Below are positions 7,415 through 16,563 of a DNA stretch of 64,000 bases, in pieces. The notes below the pieces were generated by a model. The model had not been told where the DNA came from, searched no databases, and worked only from the letters and a program-made list of their open reading frames with translations. Source of the DNA: Rhodopirellula sp. GTDB lineage: Bacteria > Planctomycetota > Planctomycetia > Pirellulales > Pirellulaceae. Position numbers and translations under genes: made by a program. Location of the stretch: the NCBI GenBank assembly GCA_003513555.1, contig DOPG01000178.1:1-64000 (forward strand). The letters run 5' to 3'. Each line of letters opens with the position of its first letter. Position 1 is the stretch's first letter.

Positions 7415-8761
7415 ATGGACTCTTGTCGACCCCGGTTATTGCTTCACACGCTCAAAACCTCCCTTCTTATTACCTCACAACACACGAGAGAGTCCTTGTC
7501 GAACGAACGTCATCACGAAGTGATCATTATTGGTGGTGGTCTAGCGGGACTTTCGTGTGCAGTCCAGTTAGCCAAGTCTGGTGTAGATTCCGCTGTCCTT
7601 GAAGCCACTGACCGAGTGGGAGGTCGAGTGCGGTCTGACGTTATTGACGGGTTTACCTTGGATGTAGGATTCCAAGTACTTTTGACTGCGTATCCCAGCT
7701 GCCAAGAATTATTGGACTACCCCGCGTTGCGACTGCGATACTTCGACAACGGCGCATTGATCAGACAGTCTGGACGATTCACCCAGTTAGCGGATCCATG
7801 GCGAAACCCCGGGAAAGCTTGGGCGACTGCCACCAACCCGGTGGCTTCAGTTGCGGACAAATTGCGAATCTGGCGTCTTCGCAGCAAAACCTGCCGCGGC
7901 TCGTTGGCTGAGCTCTATGAAAGACCGCACCAAACGACAGAACAATACTTGCGTGATTTTGGTTTTTCAGAACGCATCTTGGATCAATTTTTCCGACCCT
8001 TCATCGGTGGCGTCTTTCTCGATGAAAGCCTCTCTGTTTCAAGCAGAATGCTTGAGTTCGTCTTTCGAATGTTCTCGGTGGGTGGCATCGCGGTTCCTGC
8101 AGACGGGATGGCGGCAATCCCACGGCAATTGGCAGAACGGTTACCCCGCGGATCGGTCAACTTACAATCCTCCGTTGTGCGATTGGAGGGAAATCGAGTC
8201 GTCTTAGCCAATGGCCATTCATTTACTGGCAACCACATTGTGATCGCTACTGAAAGCAACGCGGCAGCTCGTTTACTGGAGCGTCCCGAAATCCAAACCT
8301 CATGGAACGAAACCTCAACGCTTTACTACTCCAGCCCGCAATGTGAGCAAAAACATAAAAGCTTGATTCTCCGAGGTGACGAGACAGGCCCGATCCAAAC
8401 GGCCACAATTATCAGTAACGTGGCCAAAGAATATGCGCCCCTGAACAGCTCATTGATTTCTGTTTCACTCAGTTCAACCAACAACAGGAGCCGCGATGAG
8501 AATGAACTGCATGTAAAAGCACAACTGAGAAACTGGTTTGGGGATCAAGTACGCAACTGGGAACTGCTGCAAACCTACCAGATCCCTTATGGACTGCCAG
8601 TCATGGATATTGACCCTGTAATTCGATCACCCGAAGTTAAAGAACGCCCAAACACCTATATCTGCGGAGATCATTGTGAAACGCCCAGCATTGAGGGCGC
8701 AATGGACAGCGGTATGCGAGCCGCAACAGCGATTCTCACAAAGCAAACATCTATCGGATAA
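7415..8761 (+). CDS. FAD-dependent oxidoreductase of the amine oxidase/phytoene desaturase superfamily
   Basis: The dinucleotide-binding motif VIIIGGGLAGLSCAVQL lies near residues 37-53, followed by EATDRVGGRVRS, the FAD ribose-binding region of this superfamily. The C-terminal FAD motif ICGDHCETPSIEGAMDSG fits amine oxidases and carotenoid or squalene desaturases. The substrate cannot be told from sequence. The first 30 or so residues before the flavin motif are unlike the family, so a TTG at 7496 may be the true start, though its purine-rich leader is very close. No pathway genes adjoin it. Confidence 0.8.
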   Translation: MDSCRPRLLLHTLKTSLLITSQHTRESLSNERHHEVIIIGGGLAGLSCAVQLAKSGVDSAVLEATDRVGGRVRSDVIDGFTLDVGFQVLLTAYPSCQELLDYPALRLRYFDNGALIRQSGRFTQLADPWRNPGKAWATATNPVASVADKLRIWRLRSKTCRGSLAELYERPHQTTEQYLRDFGFSERILDQFFRPFIGGVFLDESLSVSSRMLEFVFRMFSVGGIAVPADGMAAIPRQLAERLPRGSVNLQSSVVRLEGNRVVLANGHSFTGNHIVIATESNAAARLLERPEIQTSWNETSTLYYSSPQCEQKHKSLILRGDETGPIQTATIISNVAKEYAPLNSSLISVSLSSTNNRSRDENELHVKAQLRNWFGDQVRNWELLQTYQIPYGLPVMDIDPVIRSPEVKERPNTYICGDHCETPSIEGAMDSGMRAATAILTKQTSIG

Positions 8762-9287
8762 CCGGAAGCATGACTCACCATCCGATTTAAGTCCTAGGTT
8801 GTGCATCGCTCTCGGCACAATGCTCTGGGAGACACGAATGTTGTCGGAATCGGAAGCTTGTTCGAGAGCAACAATTGTCGCCTCTGCATTGGGGGAAAGC
8901 TGCTGTAACTTGACATGCAGTTCGAGCATTCATCTGTAAGGCTCATCGCACTATTTTGGGGTTATGTCCACTGCATCCATGCCGTCCACCCCTGTGTTCA
9001 GAGTATCGACCGCTCCTCCTCCACGACGCATGGATTCAGGCTCTGGTGCATAAATGCCGACATACGTAGTCGAATCAAGTCAAGCAGGGCTGGTCCTAAC
9101 CCCAAGGTTGCTTCAGATTATCTAAACAAAGCAGCATCAACCCAGCCGCTTGCCAGACATCGCCCTTTGGCTTGAAACAAGCCTGACAATGAACCTAACG
9201 TCCGTGTTTGCGACGGCACCGTGAAGCACCAGTGAAGTTCGATTTGCACGGAAGGCATCCAATAACGAAACATTGCAACAAAGCTTA
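8762..9287. other. Intergenic region between convergent genes
   Basis: This 526-base stretch lies between the ends of the oxidoreductase and the ThuA-DUF1080 gene. ORFs cross it on both strands, the longest a leftward one of 100 residues from 8929 that runs far into the oxidoreductase gene. None has a recognisable product or good ribosome site. I see no tRNA and no clear terminator hairpin. It may be decayed coding sequence. Confidence 0.4.
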
Positions 9288-10808
9288 TTACTGCAATTCA
9301 CGTACTCGAATATCACGCCAACGAACTTCGAACGGCCCCGTATCGCGTTTGATTCCATGAACCTGGAGTCCGATGAATCCTTTCTTGCTTGACTCAGCAT
9401 CAACGATATCAGCAATCGCAACGCCATTGACCCACGTTTGAATACGATCACCATTAGCTCGGACCACGAACCGGTTCCATTTCCCATTTTGGTAAGCATC
9501 CTTGACTGGCTGCTGTTTTGTAATCCAGCCTCGCCCGGTGCCTTCACTGTAAATGTAACCACTTTCTCCCGGTGCACTTTCAATCTCTACCTGCGGTCCA
9601 TGTACACGACCATTGTTGAAATCCGCTTTACTGAGTGATCGGATCTGAACGCCGCTGTTCAATCCTGCATCATCATTAACCTCAAACGTCAATTCGAAAT
9701 TCTCGTAGTCACGAGTCGTGCACATGAATGAATTAGGACTACCTTGCGCCGTTTTTCCAACAATCGTTCCGTTCTCAATCCGGTAGGTTGCCGTACCATT
9801 CTTTTGCGACCAACCACTCAGATCTTTTCCATTGAATAACGTGATCCATCCGTTCGATGTAACGTCAGGGATTGTCGCAAATTCATCAGGTCCCACATCA
9901 GCTGGATCTCGCATTGCAGGCACATCGCTGGTCAGCTTGGTTCCATTTACAGCTGGCTGATTTACTGATCCCGTAGCCGCCCATTCAGCTCCACGCTGCA
10001 AGGTAATCTGAAACGCCATGCCTTTCATGGCATTAGCATCATGACCAAGAGTAGTATGAAAAACTCGCCCTTCACCGAACTGTACTGTGATGAGGAGTGG
10101 TTCATGCTCACCAGTGCCGCCGGTCGCGGGCGAACTGAATCCAGTCGCCAGCACATGCATGTTTTCAGCTGGGCCACGCAGTTTCCCGTAAAGCTCATCT
10201 GCCGCTTGCATGAACGTACTCGGTAACCCTGCTGTGACTGGGTGCTCCGAATCTCGAACAATTACCAGAAAAGGAACTCGTTTGCCATGAGTACCACCTC
10301 TGCCAGGACTGAGATCACGTGTGAATCGTTTGTGCTCTTCTTTCCAGCGAACGTAAGGACCATCTTTTTCAGAGCGGCCCCCCCATCCCCCAAGTCCGAT
10401 CATTCTGTTGTAGGCATCCCACTGAGGGAAAGAATTATCCGCTGCATGCACACTGACAAAGCCACCACCACCCGCAACAAATGCTTCAAAAGCTTTTTGA
10501 GTTGGCTCACTCCACAACTGACCGTTGTAATTTGAAACGACCAAATCGTATTTTGAGAAATCCGGAGAAAATGAGTCCAGACTTTCCCCTGGCCCGGGTG
10601 AGGTAGCAATATCGACATCAAACCTGCCGCATCCCTCCAGTACCTGGTAGATCAGAGGAGTCGTTGCTTTCCAATTGTGATTATTCTGCCCATCGATCAA
10701 CAACACCGAGATTTTGTCAGCCTGCTGGGCCCACAATGGCGTCAGCTGCAAAGAAGACAAAGCCAGAAGTAAAAGAAGCACAAACCGAAAGGAGGAGAAC
10801 TGTGTCAT
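9288..10808 (-). CDS. Secreted ThuA-like plus DUF1080 (3-keto-disaccharide hydrolase) protein
   Basis: The 506-residue protein begins with a signal peptide (FVLLLLLALSSLQLTPLWAQ, residues 9-28). Residues about 32-270 match ThuA-like domains: ISVLLIDGQNNHNW at the start, then VVSNYNGQLW, GGGFVSVHAADNSF and the HPVTAGLP segment. Residues about 315-505 are a DUF1080 domain, a concanavalin-like fold that includes 3-keto-glycoside hydrolases: GWITLFNGKDLSGW, NSGVQIRS and the C-terminal VRWRDIRVREL. Such combinations are common in planctomycetes and are linked to sugar breakdown in the periplasm. The substrate is unknown. It is monocistronic here. Confidence 0.87.
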   Translation of the reverse strand: MTQFSSFRFVLLLLLALSSLQLTPLWAQQADKISVLLIDGQNNHNWKATTPLIYQVLEGCGRFDVDIATSPGPGESLDSFSPDFSKYDLVVSNYNGQLWSEPTQKAFEAFVAGGGGFVSVHAADNSFPQWDAYNRMIGLGGWGGRSEKDGPYVRWKEEHKRFTRDLSPGRGGTHGKRVPFLVIVRDSEHPVTAGLPSTFMQAADELYGKLRGPAENMHVLATGFSSPATGGTGEHEPLLITVQFGEGRVFHTTLGHDANAMKGMAFQITLQRGAEWAATGSVNQPAVNGTKLTSDVPAMRDPADVGPDEFATIPDVTSNGWITLFNGKDLSGWSQKNGTATYRIENGTIVGKTAQGSPNSFMCTTRDYENFELTFEVNDDAGLNSGVQIRSLSKADFNNGRVHGPQVEIESAPGESGYIYSEGTGRGWITKQQPVKDAYQNGKWNRFVVRANGDRIQTWVNGVAIADIVDAESSKKGFIGLQVHGIKRDTGPFEVRWRDIRVRELQ

Positions 10809-11041
10809 GGTGAGCTGCAGGACGAGTTTGGATGGAAGGCCACTTAAGTCAAAAACATCACGACGGATGCTTCAAAACCTCAATTCTAGCATTTTCATCT
10901 GGTTGTGCTGACCTGAGACGGCGTTGAATCCTCATGATTCAGGAAGATTGCTGCATGCTTTGATCCAGCAATTCTGTTCATCCAGCGGTTCTAAAAGTTC
11001 CGTTCGCCTTTTAACATAGGGCGTCCCCAAGGAGCTAAAGA

Positions 11042-12046
11042 ATGTCAGATTTTTCACGCGGAGCTTTTCCAGCAACTCGAATGCGGCGAGTACGTCGTCA
11101 TGACTGGTCACGGCGACTTATCACTGAAACGACCCTGAGCACGAATGACCTAATTTGGCCATTGTTCGTTTTCGACGGTAAAGGCCGGCAGGCGGTTGAG
11201 AGTCTCCCAGGTGTTGACCGACTTGGTGAAGATGAAATATGCCGGGAAGCAATTCGGGCGTGTGAGCTTGGATTGCCAGCACTTGCAATTTTTCCTGCCA
11301 CTGACCCCTCTCTGAAAACCGACGATGCGGCGGAAGCCACCAACCCTGACAATCTCGTTTGCCGTACGGTTCGACGCGTCAAGAAAGAAGTGGGAGACCG
11401 CATTGGGATCATCTGTGATGTCGCGCTCGATCCCTACAGCAGTCATGGACAGGATGGCCTTGTTCGCAATGGTGATGTTGCTAACGACGAAACGCTAGCA
11501 GTGCTCTGCCAACAGTCACTGGTTCAAGCTGAAGCCGGCTGTGACATCATTGCTCCAAGCGACATGATGGATGGTCGAGTTGCTGCGATCCGGACAGCTC
11601 TGGATGAGCAGAATTTCTCGAATATCCAGATCATGTCCTACGCCGCCAAGTACGCGAGTTCTTTTTACGGTCCCTTTCGAGATGCAGTGGGTTCCTCGGG
11701 CAACCTAGGAGGCGCAAGTAAAAAGACGTACCAGCAAGCGCCATCTCAGACAAATGAAGCGTTGCATGAGGTCGCTCTTGATTTACAAGAGGGTGCCGAT
11801 AGCGTGATGGTCAAACCAGGCATGCCATATCTCGATATTGTGCAACGTGTGAAGGAAACTTTCGCTGTCCCGACCTTTGCATACCAGGTCAGTGGTGAAT
11901 ACGCGATGCTATCAGCGGCAGCGGAAAATGGCTGGCTTGATCGTCGCCAAGCTGTTCTTGAAAGCCTGCTCGCTTTCAAGCGTGCGGGCGCCGATGGCAT
12001 CCTCACCTACTTCGCCGCCGACGTCGCTCAATGGCTGAGTGAGTAA
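11042..12046 (+). CDS. hemB: Delta-aminolevulinic acid dehydratase (porphobilinogen synthase)
   Basis: HemB joins two 5-aminolevulinate molecules into porphobilinogen, the first common step of haem and sirohaem synthesis. The two active-site lysines are Lys203 (SYAAKYASSFYGPFR) and Lys258 (MVKPGMPYLD). The metal site region reads CDVALDPYSSHGQDG, with Asp130 and Asp138 instead of the Cys cluster of zinc enzymes. This is the magnesium-type pattern known from Pseudomonas aeruginosa. The length of 334 is normal. Fifteen bases before the preferred downstream start, the stop codon lies inside the open frame of the next gene. CobA-HemD at 25 kb uses the product line of this pathway. Confidence 0.96.
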   Translation: MSDFSRGAFPATRMRRVRRHDWSRRLITETTLSTNDLIWPLFVFDGKGRQAVESLPGVDRLGEDEICREAIRACELGLPALAIFPATDPSLKTDDAAEATNPDNLVCRTVRRVKKEVGDRIGIICDVALDPYSSHGQDGLVRNGDVANDETLAVLCQQSLVQAEAGCDIIAPSDMMDGRVAAIRTALDEQNFSNIQIMSYAAKYASSFYGPFRDAVGSSGNLGGASKKTYQQAPSQTNEALHEVALDLQEGADSVMVKPGMPYLDIVQRVKETFAVPTFAYQVSGEYAMLSAAAENGWLDRRQAVLESLLAFKRAGADGILTYFAADVAQWLSE

Positions 12047-12053
12047 CACCACC

Positions 12054-12797
12054 ATGAACAGTACAAAGCAACTGGGCACGGAATCCCGACACGAAAAGCC
12101 AACCGACGAATCTCCAGAATCACTTGCGGCTCAGGCTTCAGACCGCTTCCAATGGCACTGGGAAGAAACAGCAATCGCTGGTGAAATCCGAAAGTTGGCG
12201 GTTGCTTCCGACCCTGAAGGCATGCTGATTGATGCTTGTGAGCGGCAGGATGCAGGTGAGGAGGGCGTGATTGACCCTTTTTGGGCAACCACTTGGCGTG
12301 CCGCATCAGGGCTTGATCATTTTCTGTGCGACCTTTCGCTCAAGGGTCTTTCGCTCAAGGGCCTGCGAGTACTTGAACTCGGTTGCGGAACGGGACACGC
12401 AGGGTTAGCTGCCGCATGTTATGGATCGCAAGTGGTTCTCACCGATGGGGTGCGTGACCCTTTACTGCTGGTACGGATGAGTACGTGGGAGCTGAGAGAT
12501 CGCTGTCAGGTGCAGCAACTGAGATTTGGGATTGATCGCATTGAAGGCCCCGGCTTCCCGCTTATTCTCGGAAGCGACATCACCTATCTCCGCACACTTT
12601 GGCCCGAACTCAATCATTGCCTGCGAGATCATTTGGCTGAAGATGGACAGGTGCTGCTAAGCGACCCATACCGAATCATTGCCAACGAATTTCGCGATTG
12701 GATCCAAGAGAACGGATGGTCCTATAACGAACACAAAGTGGCACTTGACGACGATCCTGCTCACCCCATTCGGGTCATGCAATTAAGAGCCAAGTGA
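12054..12797 (+). CDS. Class I SAM-dependent methyltransferase (METTL21/protein-lysine type)
   Basis: The 247-residue protein has the SAM-binding motif I VLELGCGTGHAGL and motif II LTDGV, followed by LILGSDITYLRTLWPEL, which resembles the DxxY region of Methyltransf_16 (METTL21-like) lysine methyltransferases. This family modifies proteins, but the target here is unknown. The frame is also open from a GTG at 12039, inside hemB; ATG 12054 is preferred. A 15-base tandem repeat in the gene adds an in-frame LSLKG copy just before motif I. Confidence 0.75.
   Translation: MNSTKQLGTESRHEKPTDESPESLAAQASDRFQWHWEETAIAGEIRKLAVASDPEGMLIDACERQDAGEEGVIDPFWATTWRAASGLDHFLCDLSLKGLSLKGLRVLELGCGTGHAGLAAACYGSQVVLTDGVRDPLLLVRMSTWELRDRCQVQQLRFGIDRIEGPGFPLILGSDITYLRTLWPELNHCLRDHLAEDGQVLLSDPYRIIANEFRDWIQENGWSYNEHKVALDDDPAHPIRVMQLRAK
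12333..12362 (+). repeat. 15-bp tandem duplication inside the methyltransferase gene
   Basis: Two copies of ctttcgctcaaggg plus one variable base (t, then c) lie end to end at 12333-12347 and 12348-12362. Because the unit is 15 bases the frame is kept, and the protein reads LSLKGLSLKG just before the SAM-binding strand. Confidence 0.9.
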
Positions 12798-12921
12798 ATT
12801 CCAGACCTCGACAACTCGGCTGCTTCAAACACTGAGAAAAAATCGATCAGAAACGAATTCGGCAGGATCAGGCTGGTGCATGACGTGACAAAACGGATCC
12901 GGCTTCATATCGCTTGTCGAG

Positions 12922-12960
12922 GAGGGCATATTTGCCCGCCGCAGCGTGCAAATATCCCTC
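12922..12960 (-). terminator. Hairpin at the end of the pseudokinase gene, probable terminator
   Basis: Arms gagggcatatttgc (12922-12935) and gcaaatatccctc (12948-12960) pair over 13 bases with one bulged C, around a 12-base loop. The stem touches the stop codon of the leftward pseudokinase gene and sits in the convergent gap with the methyltransferase. No T tract follows, so it may work by pausing or 3'-end protection. Confidence 0.5.
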
Positions 12961-15900
12961 AGTCGATCTTGAATTCGGGAGGTACTTCGTACTTATCTTT
13001 CGCCGAATTGCGAGTAGTGATAAGTATCTCTTTTGTACCTGGCTTCGTGGCATCATCCTCCACCACCCAGATCAGGGACTGCTTTTCATCCTTGGGCCCC
13101 GTTGCGGTCTTGTCGGGATTGGCAAGTCTCAACAACTGGGTAAGCACTTGCCGCAGTGGGACATTTGCCTGCTTGAAGTCTCGAACTTGCTGATTCTGGG
13201 TGATCCCCATCAACTGTAAGTCTCCTCCAATGATTCGAATGTTTGGTAATTTGGAACCACTGGGCAAATCTCGTTCAAATGCGGTCACAATATTGTCGAT
13301 CGCAAATTCGAGTGACTCCTGTTCAAAGTTGACCGACATTTTACGATTCAAGAGTTCTTCGACGGATAGCGGCTTTTTCGGGGCAGGTGTTCCAGTTGCC
13401 ACACTGCTACCCTCAGGTGTGTTCAGCGCCAATACGGTAGCCAGCATCACCTGTGGAACGGCTTGGGCGGGCAGGTACGCATTAGCGATCGCTACCTCCT
13501 CCGACACCCCAAATCGGACCTGTTCAGCGACAAAATTGACCATCGGTCTCAAGCGATTCGCGAGCAGACGCCATGAAGCGTCAGGGACTGAATTGATGAT
13601 GAAATCATCCGCCCAGTTTGGCCAGCCACCAATCTTTTCCTGAAGCATTCTGACGAGTGCAGCAGGACTGGAACCACCACTGGGCGTCAACCTTGTCTCA
13701 ATAAACATTTGCTCATCGCCAAAATCCAATGTCAATAACACCGCCGAGACGTCCGGTTGCAACGTCGACTTCAACGGAGCAATGAACGCTGGCAACGAGT
13801 TAGAAAGCAGTTCTCGACCGTCCGCAAACATAAAGTTGGGACTGGCGAAAAGAACAACGATATCAGACTCGTCACTGGTAGCATTCCATAGCATCTGTGA
13901 GTTCCTCGGGAGAAGCACGGATGACCCTTCTGTTTCAGCGACTTCACTTATTTTGGCAACGGATCCAATGGCGAATCGAAGAACAGGATCATCCCCTTTT
14001 CCTTCAAAATAATACGCATCTGATTCAGGGGAATCACCGGCATAGATGGTGACACCATCCGCAGTCCGTGCTGCTGCCACATCCCACTTTTCGATCAGAT
14101 CTTTTGCTGGTACGGGCTCTTTCAGCTGAATCGCTAGCGACACTTCTGGCCAGCCTTCTTTGCCCGGGTGCAATGCGAAGCTACAGGTCTGAATTGACTC
14201 CACAGGCACCGCCGCACGTTCCGCAATACTGGAAATCAGGGCATCCAAATCTGGTGAAAACACCTCGATGACTTGATCACCAATTTTGCTCTCGACAATG
14301 GATGCGATACGCAACGATGCCACCATTGCTGGACCAGGTGGCAGGTATTCCAAGGATGCTTTGTCCGTGCCAGCTGCATAGGGTGGCACATAGAGCAAAC
14401 GCTCGTCATCTACCAGTTGATATCCGCTGGCTTCATTTTCCTGCTTGGACGTTCCTTTCTGCGTTCCTGTTGGCTTCGCACCCTTATTTTCGTCTTCCTC
14501 TACACGATTGGATACGCGCGGAATCACAGCTGGTACTGGCGGCCGTGTTCGGTCTTTATCAGCGGTCTTTTCTTCTGTACCCCTCGGCACCAGCAATCCA
14601 ATCACCAACAACAGAATCGCAACACACATTGCCCCAAGAACCAATGGTGCTTTTGACTTCTTTTTCCGACGAGAACGCTGTTTTGTAACACTTGCCTCGC
14701 TCCCAACAGGTGGTGGGTCTGGAGGTCCTGAAGAAGCATGGCCCGCAACAACGGATTTCTTTTTGATTACAGGCTGTTCCAAGGCGTTGACACTTCTCGA
14801 GACCGTGCGAGTTAGTTGCTCTGAGCCGCCCTCGGCCGTTACGGTTGGAGCACTGGGGCCAATGGATCTTTGCTTCGCCTTTGCATCAACTTGAGGCGCT
14901 GTTGCTCCTACGTTATCAGCGACTTTCCGGCCGCCTGTTTTACCTTTCACCTCCTGAGCGACGTTACCAATTGGAACGTCTTTGATGGCAGAATTTTCCG
15001 ATTTTGCAGTCGTCCCTTTTCCCCCACCTTTCGAGGAATTCTTGACTTGTGATTGCTGGTCAAGTGCTCTGTCCGGCGTTTCTGTATTACGAGCCCCTTC
15101 TTTGGTTGGCTGCTTGGAAGAGACCAAAGAGAGAATTGCAGTGAGAGCATTCGCCAACTGCTCCGCCGCTGCGAAACGGGAAGCTGGATTTTTGGCCATT
15201 GCGAAAGCTAGCACCCGGTACAACGGATCACCAGCTTCACCCTTTTTTACTGCTTCGGCTAACTCCGGTGGTGTTACAGAAGCTTGTGCTTGAATCAGTT
15301 GAGCAGTGGACGCCCCCTCCACTGGAAATCGTCCAGTGGCCAGTCGGAACAGCAGACACCCGAGCGAGTAGATATCAGTAGCCGCATTGCATTCCTGATC
15401 CGGGTGACTCAACTCGGGCGCAGCATAAAGTGCGGTTACCTCATCACCATCAAACCAACCGGAATGGTCTTCCTCCATACCTGGGGGAGGACCGGAAGGA
15501 TCTCGCAGTAGCATGACCTTGCCGTCACGGCCCAACCAAACCTGCTCTGCTCTGATCGCTCCATGCACCAAGGGCCGCTCATGCATGGCAGCCAAAGCGT
15601 TCGCTAAAGCAATCCCGTATTCACATACCTGAAGATGACTGAAGCATACCCCGTCCGTCAGATGAGTGGACAGTGCTTGCCCCTCAGGGAGTTCCGAAAA
15701 AATCAGCGTCCAAGCCTGCTGAGTCTCATCATCAAACGTTTGCAGTGCGTCGGCCTGAACTTCCTGATGTGCCTGTAGCCATTGATCACGACCACCAATG
15801 AATTGCTCTGCTGAGACTCGAAAGAGAACCCCAACACGACCATCATCGATGCGAGACACAGGAATCCATCGCGACAAGGGCTTGGGGCCCGCTTGTGCTC

Positions 15901-16135
15901 TGACTATAAAGTTCCCGGACCTGATTTCCCGTGGTGGATCAGCCAGCAGGGCCTCAGCCTGAAAATCAGTCAAAGTTCTCTTTAACAAAAGAAACTTGGC
16001 CAACTCTCCACTGTCACCAGGTGGAGTTCCTGCATGTGCATCGGCGTACTCACCCGCAATCTGCCTGCAACCCGAGGCATCAACAATGCCCGACTTAACC
16101 AGAGCTTTCCAGAATTCGCCCAACGCGATCGACAT
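12959..16135 (-). CDS. Large membrane-anchored Ser/Thr pseudokinase
   Basis: The 1058-residue protein has a kinase-like domain at about 80-340. The late part of the fold is clear (AAPELSHPDQ, ATDIYSLGCLLFRLATGRFP), but the catalytic loop reads VHGAIRAEQVWL (His191) instead of HRDLKPxN, and the DFG site reads RDP (211-213), so catalysis is unlikely. A long low-complexity Lys/Gln/Ser linker (about 340-490) leads to a basic stretch and one membrane helix at about 497-517. The remaining 540 residues should be outside the cytoplasm. They include a domain starting LEYLPPGPAMVASL and a C-terminal part beginning NRKMSVNFEQESLEFAIDNI, like the start of secretin/STN-type domains. Role: probably envelope signalling or scaffolding. 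Confidence 0.8.
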   Translation of the reverse strand: MSIALGEFWKALVKSGIVDASGCRQIAGEYADAHAGTPPGDSGELAKFLLLKRTLTDFQAEALLADPPREIRSGNFIVRAQAGPKPLSRWIPVSRIDDGRVGVLFRVSAEQFIGGRDQWLQAHQEVQADALQTFDDETQQAWTLIFSELPEGQALSTHLTDGVCFSHLQVCEYGIALANALAAMHERPLVHGAIRAEQVWLGRDGKVMLLRDPSGPPPGMEEDHSGWFDGDEVTALYAAPELSHPDQECNAATDIYSLGCLLFRLATGRFPVEGASTAQLIQAQASVTPPELAEAVKKGEAGDPLYRVLAFAMAKNPASRFAAAEQLANALTAILSLVSSKQPTKEGARNTETPDRALDQQSQVKNSSKGGGKGTTAKSENSAIKDVPIGNVAQEVKGKTGGRKVADNVGATAPQVDAKAKQRSIGPSAPTVTAEGGSEQLTRTVSRSVNALEQPVIKKKSVVAGHASSGPPDPPPVGSEASVTKQRSRRKKKSKAPLVLGAMCVAILLLVIGLLVPRGTEEKTADKDRTRPPVPAVIPRVSNRVEEDENKGAKPTGTQKGTSKQENEASGYQLVDDERLLYVPPYAAGTDKASLEYLPPGPAMVASLRIASIVESKIGDQVIEVFSPDLDALISSIAERAAVPVESIQTCSFALHPGKEGWPEVSLAIQLKEPVPAKDLIEKWDVAAARTADGVTIYAGDSPESDAYYFEGKGDDPVLRFAIGSVAKISEVAETEGSSVLLPRNSQMLWNATSDESDIVVLFASPNFMFADGRELLSNSLPAFIAPLKSTLQPDVSAVLLTLDFGDEQMFIETRLTPSGGSSPAALVRMLQEKIGGWPNWADDFIINSVPDASWRLLANRLRPMVNFVAEQVRFGVSEEVAIANAYLPAQAVPQVMLATVLALNTPEGSSVATGTPAPKKPLSVEELLNRKMSVNFEQESLEFAIDNIVTAFERDLPSGSKLPNIRIIGGDLQLMGITQNQQVRDFKQANVPLRQVLTQLLRLANPDKTATGPKDEKQSLIWVVEDDATKPGTKEILITTRNSAKDKYEVPPEFKID

Positions 16136-16563
16136 AGAACTTTTTCAATCAAACGAATATTTCAACGTACAAATCTGTCAGCCTCTATTCTACGACATGA
16201 TCTAGCTTTCGCCGACCTCATCCCGAAAGCTGGTAAGAGTTCACCTCAACTGGCTGGCCAATAATGGCGGTTTCGCAGCCCAACCTGCTCTCTCTCAAGG
16301 TAAAAGCCCATCTTTGAGGAGTATGCTATCGGTATTAAACTGCATCGACGGCTAAACTACGCGGCAGACCTCAACGCAGCGACTACCCATAACTCACGTG
16401 AATGGCAACTCAGACAATTAGCAACCAAGTCCGCGCCACACCATTTCCGCAGTAGATCAAGCGATCGCGCGTACACAAGCTTATTCGTTGGTAACCAGCA
16501 CAACCGCCTCAACCTGAAAATCCTGACCAGCCCTTCGCGGCACACGAGATACGAGAAACAGAA
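16136..16563. other. Divergent promoter region between pseudokinase and glgA
   Basis: About 430 bases separate the two divergent starts. No gene, tRNA or strong inverted repeat is seen. Promoters for both directions are expected here but none is close enough to consensus to mark. Confidence 0.5.

Noticed and set aside
8627..8929. Leftward ORF of 100 residues
   Set aside because: It overlaps the end of the flavin oxidoreductase by about 135 bases on the opposite strand and has no recognised product.
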